DNA from: an uncultured Clostridia bacterium
GTDB taxonomy: Bacteria; Bacillota; Clostridia; Oscillospirales; CAG-272
Assembly: GCA_944384585.1 (NCBI GenBank)
Contig: CALWTY010000021.1
Location: 1 to 38,374, forward strand
DNA: 38,374 bases
Direction of reading: 5' to 3'
Shown here: positions 30,557 through 38,374 of the stretch, in pieces
Numbering within the stretch: position 1 is the first letter of the stretch
Layout: each line of letters opens with the position of its first letter
Translations under genes and position numbers: made by a program
Notes under the pieces: generated by a model
Databases searched by the model: none
What the model was told of the DNA's origin: nothing
Seen by the model: only the letters and a program-made list of their open reading frames with translations

Positions 30557-32809
30557 CTATGCCGTGGCGCTGCTTGTCTTGGCGGCGGCCTTCTCCGGCT
30601 CCCCGCCGCCGGGGATCGCGCCCATCTTCTGCTGCGCCATGACGAGCTTGTAATAGATGCCCTTGCGCTCCAGCAGCTCGGTGTGTGTTCCGAACTCCGC
30701 CACCTTGCCGTGATCCAGCACCAACAGACGGTCGGCATTGCGGAGGGTGGAGAGGCGGTGCGCGATGGCGAGGGTGGTGCGGTTGCGGATCAGCTTCTTC
30801 AGCGCGTCCTGGATCAGCTTTTCCGTCTCGGTGTCAAGGGCGGCCGTCGCTTCATCGAGGATGAGGATGCGGGGATTATGGATGATGGCGCGCGCGATGG
30901 CGATGCGCTGACGCTCTCCGCCCGACAGGGAGTAGCCGCTTACGCCGACCACGGTGTCATAGCCCTGCGGCAGATCCATGATGAAATCGTGGGCGTTTGC
31001 GGTTTTGGCCGCCTCGATGATCATCTCGTCGGTGGCGGAGGGGCAGGCATAGGCGATATTGTCGCGGATGCTGCCGGCGAAGAGAAAGGTCTCCTGAAGC
31101 ACCACCCCCATCTGGGAGCGGAGCGCCTCCTGGGAGATATCCTTGATGTTCACGCCATCTATCTCAATCGAGCCGGTGTTGACGTCGTACAGGCGCATGA
31201 TCAGATTGATCAGCGTCGTTTTCCCGGAGCCGGAATGACCGACGATGCCGATCATCTCGCCGGGGTGAATCCTGACCGACACGTTGGTGAGAACGGGATT
31301 GTAGCTTTCGTAGCCGAAGGTGACGTTTTTGATATTGATTTCGCCGTGAATGCGGATGTCGATCGGCAGGCTGATATCCCCGACTTCCGGGGTTTCCTCA
31401 AGGATCTCGAAGACCTTGCTTGCCGAGGTGAGAAAGCGGGAGATATGGCGCGGGACGGAGGTCATCCAGATCAGAGGGGAGTAGACGATATTGGCGTAGG
31501 CGTTGATCTGATGGAGCGTGCCGAGCTGCATCTCGCCGTCAAAGAGCAGGATGTTGCCGTAGAGCAGGATCAGATAGCTGCCGAGGCGGATGGCAAAGGT
31601 GACAATCGGGAAGAAGGTGTCAAAGAGCATCTCGTTCTTCTCGGTCTGGCGGGCGCTCCGCAGGCTGCTTTGGCGGAAGCGCTCGATTTCCCGCTTTTCC
31701 TGCCCGAAGCTCTTGACGACGCGGATGCCGCTGAAGATATCCTGAAGCTGTCGGTTGACTTTATTTTCAAGATTCCAGCCGCGGCGGTTCTTCAGATCCA
31801 TCGTCGACCAGAATTTCTTGATCAGAAAGATCGAGAAGGGGATCGGGACAAAGATGAAGAGGCACATGACGGGATTGATCACCAGCATCACGACCATGGC
31901 GACAAGGAAGGAAACGCTCTGCACGAAGATGTTCGGGAGCTGATTGGTGACAAAGTCCTGCATGACAGCGGTGTCGTTGTTGACCCGACCCATCAGATCG
32001 CCGGTGGAGCGGCGCTGCAGCGAGGAGAGGGAGAGGCTTTCGAGCTTCTCATAGAGGATGTTCTTCATCATCATGATGAAGCGGTTTCCCGAGACGGCGG
32101 AGCAGCGCGACTGGATCACGCCGAGCGCCCGCTGGAAGAGATCGATCGAGACAATGGCGCAGACGATAAGGATAAAGCCGGCCATCGAGCCGCGCTCCGT
32201 TCCGCTGAGCGGTTCGAGATATTCGTTGACCGCCTGTCCCTCAATCCACGGGACAAGAAAGGAGAAAACGACGCTGAAGATCGCCACGATAAAGGGGAAG
32301 CACATCATCAGACGAAGACCCTTCGTCATCGCGAACATCTTCCGGTAGACCTCCATCCGATCCATGCAGTAGGGGCAGATAGTGGTGTTGTTGACGTAGG
32401 GGCGGCCGCACTTGGGGCAGAAGCGCTCCGGCAGATCGTTTGTGATGGGATCGGTGCCGTGCTGTTCCGCAAGGATCTCGCAGGCGCGGATGATCACGGA
32501 ATACCGTGCGAGATTCCGCCCGGAAATGAAGCGGCAGACAAGGCGGGAGACGCCGCCTGTCCTGACATAGAAGCCGCAGCTTCCGTACATGACCTCGACG
32601 CGGAAATCATCCGATTCCGCGATCGGCAGGGACAGGAGCAGCTCCCCGTTCAGGAGCTTGTAGAGCTTTCGGTCGGTGATGGCCAGAAAGCCCTTGACGA
32701 AGCGGTCTCCCTCGATATTGTAGGGGACGCAGTACATCAGCTTTTCGCCGCCCGACGCCGATTCCAGGGCGGTCCTGTCGGCGTCCGACAGTTCATACAT
32801 CAGTTTCAT
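30557..32809 (-). CDS. ABC exporter with N-terminal PH-like domain and zinc ribbon (subunit 1)
   Basis: A 750-aa membrane half-transporter. Residues 1-125 form a cytosolic domain of PH-like beta pattern (GDRFVKGFLAITDRKLYKLL); a zinc ribbon follows with C131-x2-C134 ... C145-x2-C148 (CPKC and CPYC). Six membrane helices occupy about 160-460. The ATPase has Walker A GHSGSGKTT (about 523-531), signature SLSGGERQRIAIARA, Walker B ILILDEATAALD with catalytic Glu, and switch His in IAHRLST. The tail is short and unassigned. ATG 32809. It is third in an operon after a second exporter and DUF1854, so the two ABC proteins probably form a heterodimer. Substrate unknown. The Cys4-plus-PH front is unusual for a half-transporter. 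Confidence 0.85.
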   Translation of the reverse strand: MKLMYELSDADRTALESASGGEKLMYCVPYNIEGDRFVKGFLAITDRKLYKLLNGELLLSLPIAESDDFRVEVMYGSCGFYVRTGGVSRLVCRFISGRNLARYSVIIRACEILAEQHGTDPITNDLPERFCPKCGRPYVNNTTICPYCMDRMEVYRKMFAMTKGLRLMMCFPFIVAIFSVVFSFLVPWIEGQAVNEYLEPLSGTERGSMAGFILIVCAIVSIDLFQRALGVIQSRCSAVSGNRFIMMMKNILYEKLESLSLSSLQRRSTGDLMGRVNNDTAVMQDFVTNQLPNIFVQSVSFLVAMVVMLVINPVMCLFIFVPIPFSIFLIKKFWSTMDLKNRRGWNLENKVNRQLQDIFSGIRVVKSFGQEKREIERFRQSSLRSARQTEKNEMLFDTFFPIVTFAIRLGSYLILLYGNILLFDGEMQLGTLHQINAYANIVYSPLIWMTSVPRHISRFLTSASKVFEILEETPEVGDISLPIDIRIHGEINIKNVTFGYESYNPVLTNVSVRIHPGEMIGIVGHSGSGKTTLINLIMRLYDVNTGSIEIDGVNIKDISQEALRSQMGVVLQETFLFAGSIRDNIAYACPSATDEMIIEAAKTANAHDFIMDLPQGYDTVVGVSGYSLSGGERQRIAIARAIIHNPRILILDEATAALDTETEKLIQDALKKLIRNRTTLAIAHRLSTLRNADRLLVLDHGKVAEFGTHTELLERKGIYYKLVMAQQKMGAIPGGGEPEKAAAKTSSATA

Positions 32810-32835
32810 GGTGATACCTTGACCTTTCCCGCCGG

Positions 32836-33417
32836 TTACAGATAGATCTCGATCTTCTTGTAGCCGGAGGCGTCGAGCTTGGAGGGATCGGGAACGGTGA
32901 AGCAGTTGCCGTCGATGTCGTTGATGAAGACCTTCCCGTCAATGAGGGTTCTGATGTTGCTGAAGGGATTGTTGAGGACGAAAACGATATGGCCGGCCGT
33001 CGTCTCGCAGTCCCAATAGGAGTATCCGAATTTTTCCTTGACCGAATTGATTTTGGTGATCTCGGGGGTGAAATAACGGCGGTCCAGCTCCTCAAGGAAG
33101 AGGCGCTGCGTCGGCTCGTCGAAATCCGACAGGCGGCGCACCATCCCGATTTCCTGCCCATGCTCGTTCTTGATGATGCTGACCTCCCGCACCGAGAGGA
33201 ATTCGTCGGGAGAGGTGACGGGGAAGGCGCGGTAGACGGCGACGCGCTCGAAGATCTCCCGCTCCCCGTCCTCCGCAGTCAGCTCAAGGGAGATCAGCCC
33301 CCCCTCCGAGCGGTAAAAGCGTGCGTTTTCCGGCGTGAGAGGGACGGAGACTCTGCGGTCGTCAAGCGCCGGGATATCGTCGTCAAGAAGCTCGTCTTTT
33401 TTCTTTGTATCGTTCAT
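32836..33417 (-). CDS. DUF1854 family protein
   Basis: A 193-aa soluble protein that matches DUF1854 by pattern: FPVTSPDEFLSVREVSIIKN (about 70-89), GQEIGMVRRLSDFDE, then LFLEELDRRYFTPEITKI and a C-terminal FINDIDGNCFTVPD. DUF1854 proteins occur next to ABC exporters, best known in Burkholderiales gene sets with cyanophycin synthetases, but no function is established. I start at ATG 33417 (AAAGGA 9 nt upstream) and not at the GTG at 33435, which overlaps the stop of the preceding ABC gene. It lies between the two exporters, 26 bp before the second, and is likely a partner or regulator of the transporter. No cyanophycin gene is in this window. Confidence 0.85.
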   Translation of the reverse strand: MNDTKKKDELLDDDIPALDDRRVSVPLTPENARFYRSEGGLISLELTAEDGEREIFERVAVYRAFPVTSPDEFLSVREVSIIKNEHGQEIGMVRRLSDFDEPTQRLFLEELDRRYFTPEITKINSVKEKFGYSYWDCETTAGHIVFVLNNPFSNIRTLIDGKVFINDIDGNCFTVPDPSKLDASGYKKIEIYL

Positions 33418-33431
33418 GTCGGCAGTTCCTT

Positions 33432-35822
33432 TCACATACCCTGAAGTATCCGCTTCATGGATTCCGCCTGGAGCTTGTACAGACGGTAGTAGGTTCCTCT
33501 TTTTTCGATCAGCTCGCTGTGCGTTCCCAGCTCGGAGACACAGCCGTTGTTGACTACGATCAGAAAATCGCAGTTCCGGAGGGTGGAAAGACGGTGCGCG
33601 ATCGAGATGGTCGTCCGTCCGGCGCTGAGGCGCTCCAGCGCATACTGGATCTGCCGCTCGGTCTCGGTATCCATGGCGGCGGTCGCCTCGTCGAGGATGA
33701 GGATGGCGGGATCAAGGAGCAGGGCGCGGGCGATGGAGATCCGCTGCCGTTCTCCGCCCGACAGGGAGCGGCTGCCGACGCCGACCACCGTTTCATAGCC
33801 GTCGGGGAGGGACATGATGAAATCGTGGGCGTTGGCGGCCTGCGCCGCTTCCATGATCTCCTGCATCGTCGCCTCCGGCTTGGCGTAGCGGATATTGTCG
33901 GCAATGGTTCCCCGGAAGAGGAAGATCTCCTGGGAGACGATGGCGATGCCCTTGCGGAGCGATTCCGATTCGATATTCTTGACGTTGACGCCGTCAATCT
34001 CGACCGCGCCGGAGATCACGTCGTACATCCGGGTGATCAGATTGGCGATGGTGCTTTTGCCGGAGCCGGTGTGACCGACCAGCCCGACGTGCTGTCCCGC
34101 CTCGATCCGGAAGCTCACATCCTTCAGGATGGGGCGGTTGGGGGCGTAGTGGAAACAGACGCGCTTGAATTCGACCTGCCCGCGCAGGGGACGGAGGCTG
34201 ACGGCGTCGGGGGCATCGGAGATTTCGGGAACGGTATCCATAATCTCAAACATCCGCTGCGCCGAGTTGATGACGTCGGTCATGAGATTGGTGAAATTGG
34301 TGAAGAAGTTCAAGGGCCCGAAGATCATGCCGAGGTAGCCGAAATAGGTGGTGAATTCACCGTAGGTCATGCGGTTCCCCATGACCTCAATGCCGCCGAA
34401 ACCCCAGATGGCCTTGCTGGAAAGGGCGATGAGGAGCGATACGACAGGGAAGATCGAGATATGGATCTTATTGCAGGCGAGATTGGTCTCCATGCTGCGG
34501 CGGGAAAAGTGATGGAAGCGATGGGTCTCATCGGTCTCCTTGGCGAAGGCTTTGACGACGCGGATGCCGGACAGGGAGTCATTGAGCATCGAGTTGAGGT
34601 CGGCGTTCCGCTTCCAGAGCTTGCTGTAGGAGTTCCAGAGCTTCGGCAGCATGAATTTGAAGATCAGCACGACAAAGGGAACGGGAATGAAGACGATCAG
34701 GGTCAGACGGGGGTTCATCAGGAAGAGCAGCACCGTCAGACCGATGAAGTTGAGGCTGTTGATGACGAGGTTCGGGACACCGTCGATGAAGAACTGACGG
34801 ACCTTGGCGGCGTCGTTGTTGACGTGATTGACCAGCCGTCCCGTCGGATTTCGGTTGAAATAGGAGAGGGACATGGTCTGCAGGGAGGAGAATACGTCGA
34901 GCTTCATGCGCTGGGTGACCCGCGCCGACAGCTTGTGGTTGGTGCGGTTCTGGAGAATGTTGATCAGCAGCGAGAGCAGCGCGGTGAGCAGAATCACCCC
35001 GACCAGGATGTAGACCCAGTTCCGGCTGTGAAGGCGGCCGAGCGTTCCGTCGGCGTTGGGAGGCGTGATCACCTGGTCAAAGAGGATCTTGCCGTTGAGG
35101 ATCGGGGTGATCAGCGAGATGGCGGAGGTGAGGATCATGCAGACGATGACGGTGATGAGCATCCCCTTGTAGTCGGCGCAGTAGCGGATCAGACGCTTGA
35201 AGACCGCGGAGTTGTTCGTGCAGTATTCGCAGATGCGTCGTTCCTGATCCTGATAGACCCGACCGCATTTCGGGCATTTGAGATTGAACTGATCGAAAAG
35301 CGGATCATCGTCCGACAGCACCTCTCCCCGCTGCAGCCGCTCCAGAATGTCAAGGAAGGCGAAAAGACGCTTCTTTTTGGCATTGGTGCAGAAGGCGATC
35401 ACGAAGGTCTTGAGCGATTTGCCGTAGGCGATCTCCCGTTCCCGGTTTTCCCGCTCGTCAAGGGCGGGATCCCATTCGTAGGGCGCGCCCTCCCTGGCCA
35501 GCAGGCGGTTGGAGGAGACGAAATTGTCGACATACCAGCCCGAGCAGCGCCGGACATCGTAGGCGGTGTAACCCCGGAAGGAGGCGGGCGGCGCGTTTTT
35601 GCCGCGGGGATATTTCTCGTCCGCGGAGACGTGGTCGGGAGACGAAAAGCAGTGCAGGGTCATGCTGTCGCGATCGAGGATCAGCCAGCTCTCGCCGTAA
35701 TTTCCGTCGATATTCAGATCGAGGGAGACCAGAGCGTAGACCGATTCCTCCGGGATGTTCCGATCCGACAGAGCCGAGAGAATTTCCGGTGTTGGTTTTT
35801 CGAGCGGTAAAATGAGGATCAT
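33432..35822 (-). CDS. ABC exporter with N-terminal domain and zinc ribbon (subunit 2)
   Basis: A 796-aa half-transporter, first gene of the operon. The N-terminal 175 residues form a soluble domain without known catalytic motif. A zinc ribbon follows, C183-x2-C186 ... C198-x2-C201 (CPKC and CEYC), then six membrane helices (about 215-520) and an ATPase with Walker A GHTGSGKST (about 583-590), signature SLSGGERQRISIARA, Walker B ILILDEATAAMD and IAHRLST switch His. Both ATP sites of the pair look competent, which fits a heterodimeric exporter. The N-terminal domain differs from subunit 1, so it was probably not just duplicated. Its start codon is unusual: see the ribosome-site entry. Confidence 0.85.
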   Translation of the reverse strand: MILILPLEKPTPEILSALSDRNIPEESVYALVSLDLNIDGNYGESWLILDRDSMTLHCFSSPDHVSADEKYPRGKNAPPASFRGYTAYDVRRCSGWYVDNFVSSNRLLAREGAPYEWDPALDERENREREIAYGKSLKTFVIAFCTNAKKKRLFAFLDILERLQRGEVLSDDDPLFDQFNLKCPKCGRVYQDQERRICEYCTNNSAVFKRLIRYCADYKGMLITVIVCMILTSAISLITPILNGKILFDQVITPPNADGTLGRLHSRNWVYILVGVILLTALLSLLINILQNRTNHKLSARVTQRMKLDVFSSLQTMSLSYFNRNPTGRLVNHVNNDAAKVRQFFIDGVPNLVINSLNFIGLTVLLFLMNPRLTLIVFIPVPFVVLIFKFMLPKLWNSYSKLWKRNADLNSMLNDSLSGIRVVKAFAKETDETHRFHHFSRRSMETNLACNKIHISIFPVVSLLIALSSKAIWGFGGIEVMGNRMTYGEFTTYFGYLGMIFGPLNFFTNFTNLMTDVINSAQRMFEIMDTVPEISDAPDAVSLRPLRGQVEFKRVCFHYAPNRPILKDVSFRIEAGQHVGLVGHTGSGKSTIANLITRMYDVISGAVEIDGVNVKNIESESLRKGIAIVSQEIFLFRGTIADNIRYAKPEATMQEIMEAAQAANAHDFIMSLPDGYETVVGVGSRSLSGGERQRISIARALLLDPAILILDEATAAMDTETERQIQYALERLSAGRTTISIAHRLSTLRNCDFLIVVNNGCVSELGTHSELIEKRGTYYRLYKLQAESMKRILQGM

Positions 35823-35830
35823 CTCCTTTT
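35811..35830 (-). promoter_or_regulatory. Unusual ribosome site at the ABC exporter start
   Basis: The ATG at 35822 follows AAAAGGAG with no spacing. The stretch AAGGAGATGATCC matches the complement of the 16S rRNA 3' end (AAGGAGGTGATCC) at 12 of 13 positions, so the ATG would be buried in the pairing. The first in-frame near-start codon at proper distance is ATT at 35813-35811. Either ATG is used despite the geometry or translation starts at ATT as in infC. Confidence 0.55.
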
Positions 35831-35901
35831 ACTTACAATTCGACGCCGACGTGCCGGCGATTTTTGGTTCTTTTGCGACGGTTTGGCTTTTTGCTCTCGG
35901 T

Positions 35902-35930
35902 ATAATACACCATTTCTGCGATAAAGTCAA
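35902..35930 (-). promoter_or_regulatory. Promoter of the ABC-DUF1854-ABC operon
   Basis: Minus-strand TTGACT (35925-35930) and TATTAT (35902-35907) with a 17-bp spacer; leader of about 75 nt to the start codon. Confidence 0.8.
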
Positions 35931-35977
35931 CCCATTTCGCGAATCTTTTTGCGGGAAATTTTCCGATCCCGGAAACT

Positions 35978-36013
35978 AAAAAGAATCGGATCGCGCCGGA
36001 CGGCAGCGACCCG
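35978..36013 (-). terminator. Terminator of the esterase gene
   Basis: Minus-strand stem CGGGTCGC / GCGATCCG (8 bp with one wobble pair, arms 36006-36013 and 35987-35994) followed by ATTCTTTTT. It lies 7 bp after the stop codon at 36020. Confidence 0.75.
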
Positions 36014-36019
36014 ATAGAC

Positions 36020-37996
36020 TCAGGATTTTTTCGGAATCAGCGCAAGCTCCCCGATTGCGACGGTGGGATATTGCAGCGCGTCCAGATCGAAGAGGAATTC
36101 GATTCTGTCCACCGCAGTATCGTCGTCGACGCGGAAGGGCGCGGTGCATTCGAGGATGCCGGAGGAGCCCTTGACGTTCATGCTGACCCGACAGAGCCGA
36201 TGGGAGACGACGCCGTCCTTTCGAAGCGTGAGCCTGATCGAGGCTTTGACCTCCGGGCGGGCATAAAGCGTGAAGGAAAGTGCGGCATAGCGGTGGAGAT
36301 CGAGGGGCATGGAGTATTCCGCCCGGACATACATTCCGCAGGATTTGCCGCTGTCGGCGTGGAGACGGACGGCGCGGTAGGCGGGGTCATAGCAGAGGGA
36401 GGTGCCGGGCAGAGGGAAGCGGACGGGATAGCTGAAGGTGTTCCGCTCGAACTCGGAGCCGGGACGGAAGGAGGTGTCCCTGTCGGGGCGGAAATGGCTG
36501 TCCATCCCGGCGGAAAGCCAGGGCTTCAGTCCCACCGAGAGGGCCTTTTCCGGCGAGGTGGTGGTGAAGGGCGCGACCGGCAGGCTTCCGCAGAAGAGAT
36601 TTCCGTCGTTCTGCAGATCGGCAAGCTGATAGCAGGCGGCGTCGGGGGAGGCGATATGCTCGCTTGAGACTCTGACGACGCTGCGGGAGATCTGCTCGGC
36701 GTCGGCGGGGATAAAGGTTCCGTTTTTGCCGGCGACGAAGAAGCCCTTCAGCTCGCTTCCGCCGCAGCGGAGAGGCTGTCCGAAGGTCTCAAAGTGCAGC
36801 TCCAGCGCTCCCTTTTTTCTGACCGCCTTTTTAAAGCGGGCGGCGGTTTTCATCCCCTCTCCGCCGTAGGAGTGGTTGATCATCAGCTCACCGAGGCGTT
36901 CCCCGATGCCGTATTTGTTCGTGGGATGGATCGGATGATAGTCGTAGTAATAGGACCATTTCGCCGGCAGATCGTAGGTCGGGACAACGGCGATGCTTTC
37001 GGGATTCGCCGCGGCGGCATCGTTCATGGCCTGGTTGATATAGCCCATCCTGACATCGCCGTTTTCTCCGTAGATCCAGGGGAAGAGCAGCGTGCAGAGG
37101 AGGGGGAAGGCGGCGTCGTCGTTCTCCGCAAAGAGGCCGCGGTAAACGCGGTGATAGACCTCAAGGGCATTTTTGTAGAAGGCTCTGACGTAAGGATCGG
37201 GGCTGACGTTTGACTCCCCCTGATACCAAAGAATGCCGCGTGCTCTGACGCCGATCAGAGGGGCGACCACGCCGTTATAGAAGACAGAATCGGCGTTGAA
37301 GAGGCTCGGATAGGGCAGGCCTCTGCGATCCTCCGTCGTATAGCGGCCGACGCGGATCAGGGACTCCTTCAGCTCGCCGTCGGTAATGGGGAGCGGCAGC
37401 CATGCTTCGATCGCGCTGCCTCCGATGGAGGTGTCGATAAAGCCGAGGGGGATCTCCTTCCCTTCCTGCGCGAAGCGTTCCGCGACGACAAGCACGGCGG
37501 CGGAGGCAGCGGCGGAGGCCAGCGTCAGCCCTGCCACACTGCGGCTCGATTCCCAGCGGCCGTCGGCATCGCGGGCGGGCTCAAAGGGAGGGTTGGGGAA
37601 GTGTTCCCAGGGAAGGGAGAAGCGGTAGTAACGGATCTCGTATTGTCTGGCCGCCTCGATCAGCGCGTCTCCGTTTTCCATGATGTTGTTCCGCATTTCC
37701 ATATTGGACTGTCCTGCGGCAAGCCAGACCTCCCCGAAGAGGATATCCTCCAGCACGACCTGTTCCCCTGCACAGGAAAAGGCGATCGAGTAGCGATCAA
37801 AGGAGGCGGGCTCGCCCTGAAGCGGCAGGGAAAAGCTCCCGTCGGAGCGGCAGACAGCCTTGGAGGTCCTGACGATTCCTGCGTTGGAAGAGAGCGTACA
37901 GACGACCTCGGCGCCGGGGACGGCTTCTCCCCGGAATTCCGTGACGGCGTTCTGCAAGAGAAGCGCGCCGCTTGAAAAGACTGAGTTGAGTTTCAT
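36020..37996 (-). CDS. Sialate O-acetylesterase-like SGNH hydrolase
   Basis: A 658-aa esterase that removes O-acetyl groups from sialic acids or related glycans. The nucleophile is S97 in AAGQSNME; the later SGNH blocks are GGSAIEAW, ILWYQGESN and the catalytic Asp-x-x-His region HPIHPTNKYG (about 352-361). An N-terminal beta domain (1-85) and a C-terminal beta-sandwich-like domain (about 530-658) flank the core, as in larger family members. No signal peptide is visible, so the protein should act inside the cell, perhaps after uptake of sugars. ATG 37996 has GAGGGGA upstream and a consensus promoter; an upstream in-frame ATG at 38059 overlaps that promoter and is rejected. No sialic-acid catabolic genes are in this window. 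Confidence 0.85.
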   Translation of the reverse strand: MKLNSVFSSGALLLQNAVTEFRGEAVPGAEVVCTLSSNAGIVRTSKAVCRSDGSFSLPLQGEPASFDRYSIAFSCAGEQVVLEDILFGEVWLAAGQSNMEMRNNIMENGDALIEAARQYEIRYYRFSLPWEHFPNPPFEPARDADGRWESSRSVAGLTLASAAASAAVLVVAERFAQEGKEIPLGFIDTSIGGSAIEAWLPLPITDGELKESLIRVGRYTTEDRRGLPYPSLFNADSVFYNGVVAPLIGVRARGILWYQGESNVSPDPYVRAFYKNALEVYHRVYRGLFAENDDAAFPLLCTLLFPWIYGENGDVRMGYINQAMNDAAAANPESIAVVPTYDLPAKWSYYYDYHPIHPTNKYGIGERLGELMINHSYGGEGMKTAARFKKAVRKKGALELHFETFGQPLRCGGSELKGFFVAGKNGTFIPADAEQISRSVVRVSSEHIASPDAACYQLADLQNDGNLFCGSLPVAPFTTTSPEKALSVGLKPWLSAGMDSHFRPDRDTSFRPGSEFERNTFSYPVRFPLPGTSLCYDPAYRAVRLHADSGKSCGMYVRAEYSMPLDLHRYAALSFTLYARPEVKASIRLTLRKDGVVSHRLCRVSMNVKGSSGILECTAPFRVDDDTAVDRIEFLFDLDALQYPTVAIGELALIPKKS

Positions 37997-38030
37997 AATG
38001 GGTTCCCCTCTGCAAGGTAATTTTTTAGCA

Positions 38031-38059
38031 ATTGTAGCATAAATCGAGGGGTGTGTCAA
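38031..38059 (-). promoter_or_regulatory. Promoter of the esterase gene
   Basis: Minus-strand TTGACA (38054-38059), 17-bp spacer, TACAAT (38031-38036) with extended -10 (TGC). Confidence 0.85.
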
Positions 38060-38175
38060 TACAATTTGGGAAAAAATCCCGAATATATTTGCTGTGAATT
38101 GCCTTGCCGCTTCGGGGAACGGAAGATCGATGTAAGGGTGCGGTGAGTCTGACGTTTTCCGCCGATCCGCCGCCG
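38060..38175. other. Non-coding stretch before the tandem repeats
   Basis: About 115 bases upstream of the esterase promoter with no gene or RNA that I can support. Confidence 0.4.
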
Positions 38176-38374
38176 GTCAGCCCGAGACGAGGAAAAACAC
38201 GGGAAGCCCTCCGTTCGCCCTCGGCGGGGAAGCGATGCCGTCAGCCCGGAGACGAGGAAAAACACGGGAAGCCCTCCGTTCGCCCTCGGCGGGGAAGCGA
38301 TGCCGTCAGCCCGAGACGACGGAAAACACAGGAAAAAAACCGCAGACCCTCGGGGGGGAAACGACCGCACAACC
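38176..38374. repeat. Tandem 64/65-bp non-coding repeats at the right edge
   Basis: Unit 1 (38176-38239) and unit 2 (38240-38304) are nearly identical, starting GTCAGCCCG and containing GAGACGAGGAAAAACACGGG; unit 2 has one extra G. Unit 3 (from 38305) starts the same but decays, and runs to the window edge. Because 64 and 65 are not multiples of 3, any reading frame is broken between units, so it is not a coding repeat. The array may continue beyond the window. Confidence 0.9.

Noticed and set aside
33405..35810. Long plus-strand frame of about 800 codons opposite an ABC exporter
   Set aside because: Shadow of the exporter gene; no ribosome site and no recognisable domain.
30557..35822. Cyanophycin gene cluster
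   Set aside because: DUF1854 and the ABC genes recall it, but no cyanophycin synthetase or cyanophycinase is in the window.
38056..38370. Minus-strand frame across the tandem repeats
   Set aside because: Repeat units of 64 and 65 bp shift the frame from unit to unit, so a coding repeat is not supported; it also overlaps the esterase promoter.

Overview
The window reads as a GC-rich chromosomal segment of an uncultured-type, Gram-positive Clostridia-like bacterium (Bacillota; possibly an Oscillospirales or Christensenellales relative, which is inference). Evidence: HPr kinase/phosphorylase, YqeG-type HAD phosphatase, a PopT (DUF368) polyprenyl-phosphate transporter, a DUF3783 protein, a G5-M23 envelope peptidase, a Pol I whose 3'-5' exonuclease domain looks inactive, GGAG-type ribosome binding sites, and sigma-A promoters with 17-bp spacers and frequent TGn extended -10 boxes. 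No rRNA, tRNA, phage or plasmid genes were seen.

Layout. 1-545: end of an IS200/IS605-type insertion sequence (tnpA runs off the left edge). 560-5470 (minus): a sulfur operon metQ-metN-metI-cysK-lysR, with a perfect 9-bp palindrome of T-N11-A form just upstream of the promoter, a good candidate site for the LysR protein encoded at the operon's end. 5480-6810 (minus): yqeG-rlmA with overlapping start/stop. 6895-9967 (plus): two consecutive MutS-like ATPases without mismatch-recognition domains, both with Asn where the Walker B Asp is expected. 9968-10561: a 600-bp gap with a minus-strand promoter, a candidate 49-aa gene and a shared terminator. 10487-13147 (plus): a G5/M23 peptidase and hprK. 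13112-17599 (minus): amidohydrolase, FkbM methyltransferase and Lhr-like helicase in one operon, with a 32-bp direct repeat in its 3' region. 17598-22305 (plus): htpG, a degenerate prephenate-dehydratase/ACT-like protein and a phosphohexomutase. 22342-28960 (plus): a small unknown protein, a UvrD-like helicase, DUF3783, popT and polA. 28919-30464: a divergent lipoprotein / sugar O-acetyltransferase pair. 30418-35940 (minus): a three-gene unit of two unusual ABC exporters (N-terminal cytosolic domain plus Cys4 zinc ribbon) flanking a DUF1854 protein. 35976-38059 (minus): a sialate O-acetylesterase-like SGNH hydrolase. 38176-38374: tandem 64/65-bp non-coding repeats.

How the genes fit together. 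The left block takes up methionine or a related sulfur compound and makes cysteine. HprK, the phosphohexomutase, the sugar acetyltransferase and the esterase fit a carbohydrate-based lifestyle. The two most promising poorly described systems are the paired MutS-like ATPases and the ABC-DUF1854-ABC unit. All family assignments come from motif reading, not database searches.
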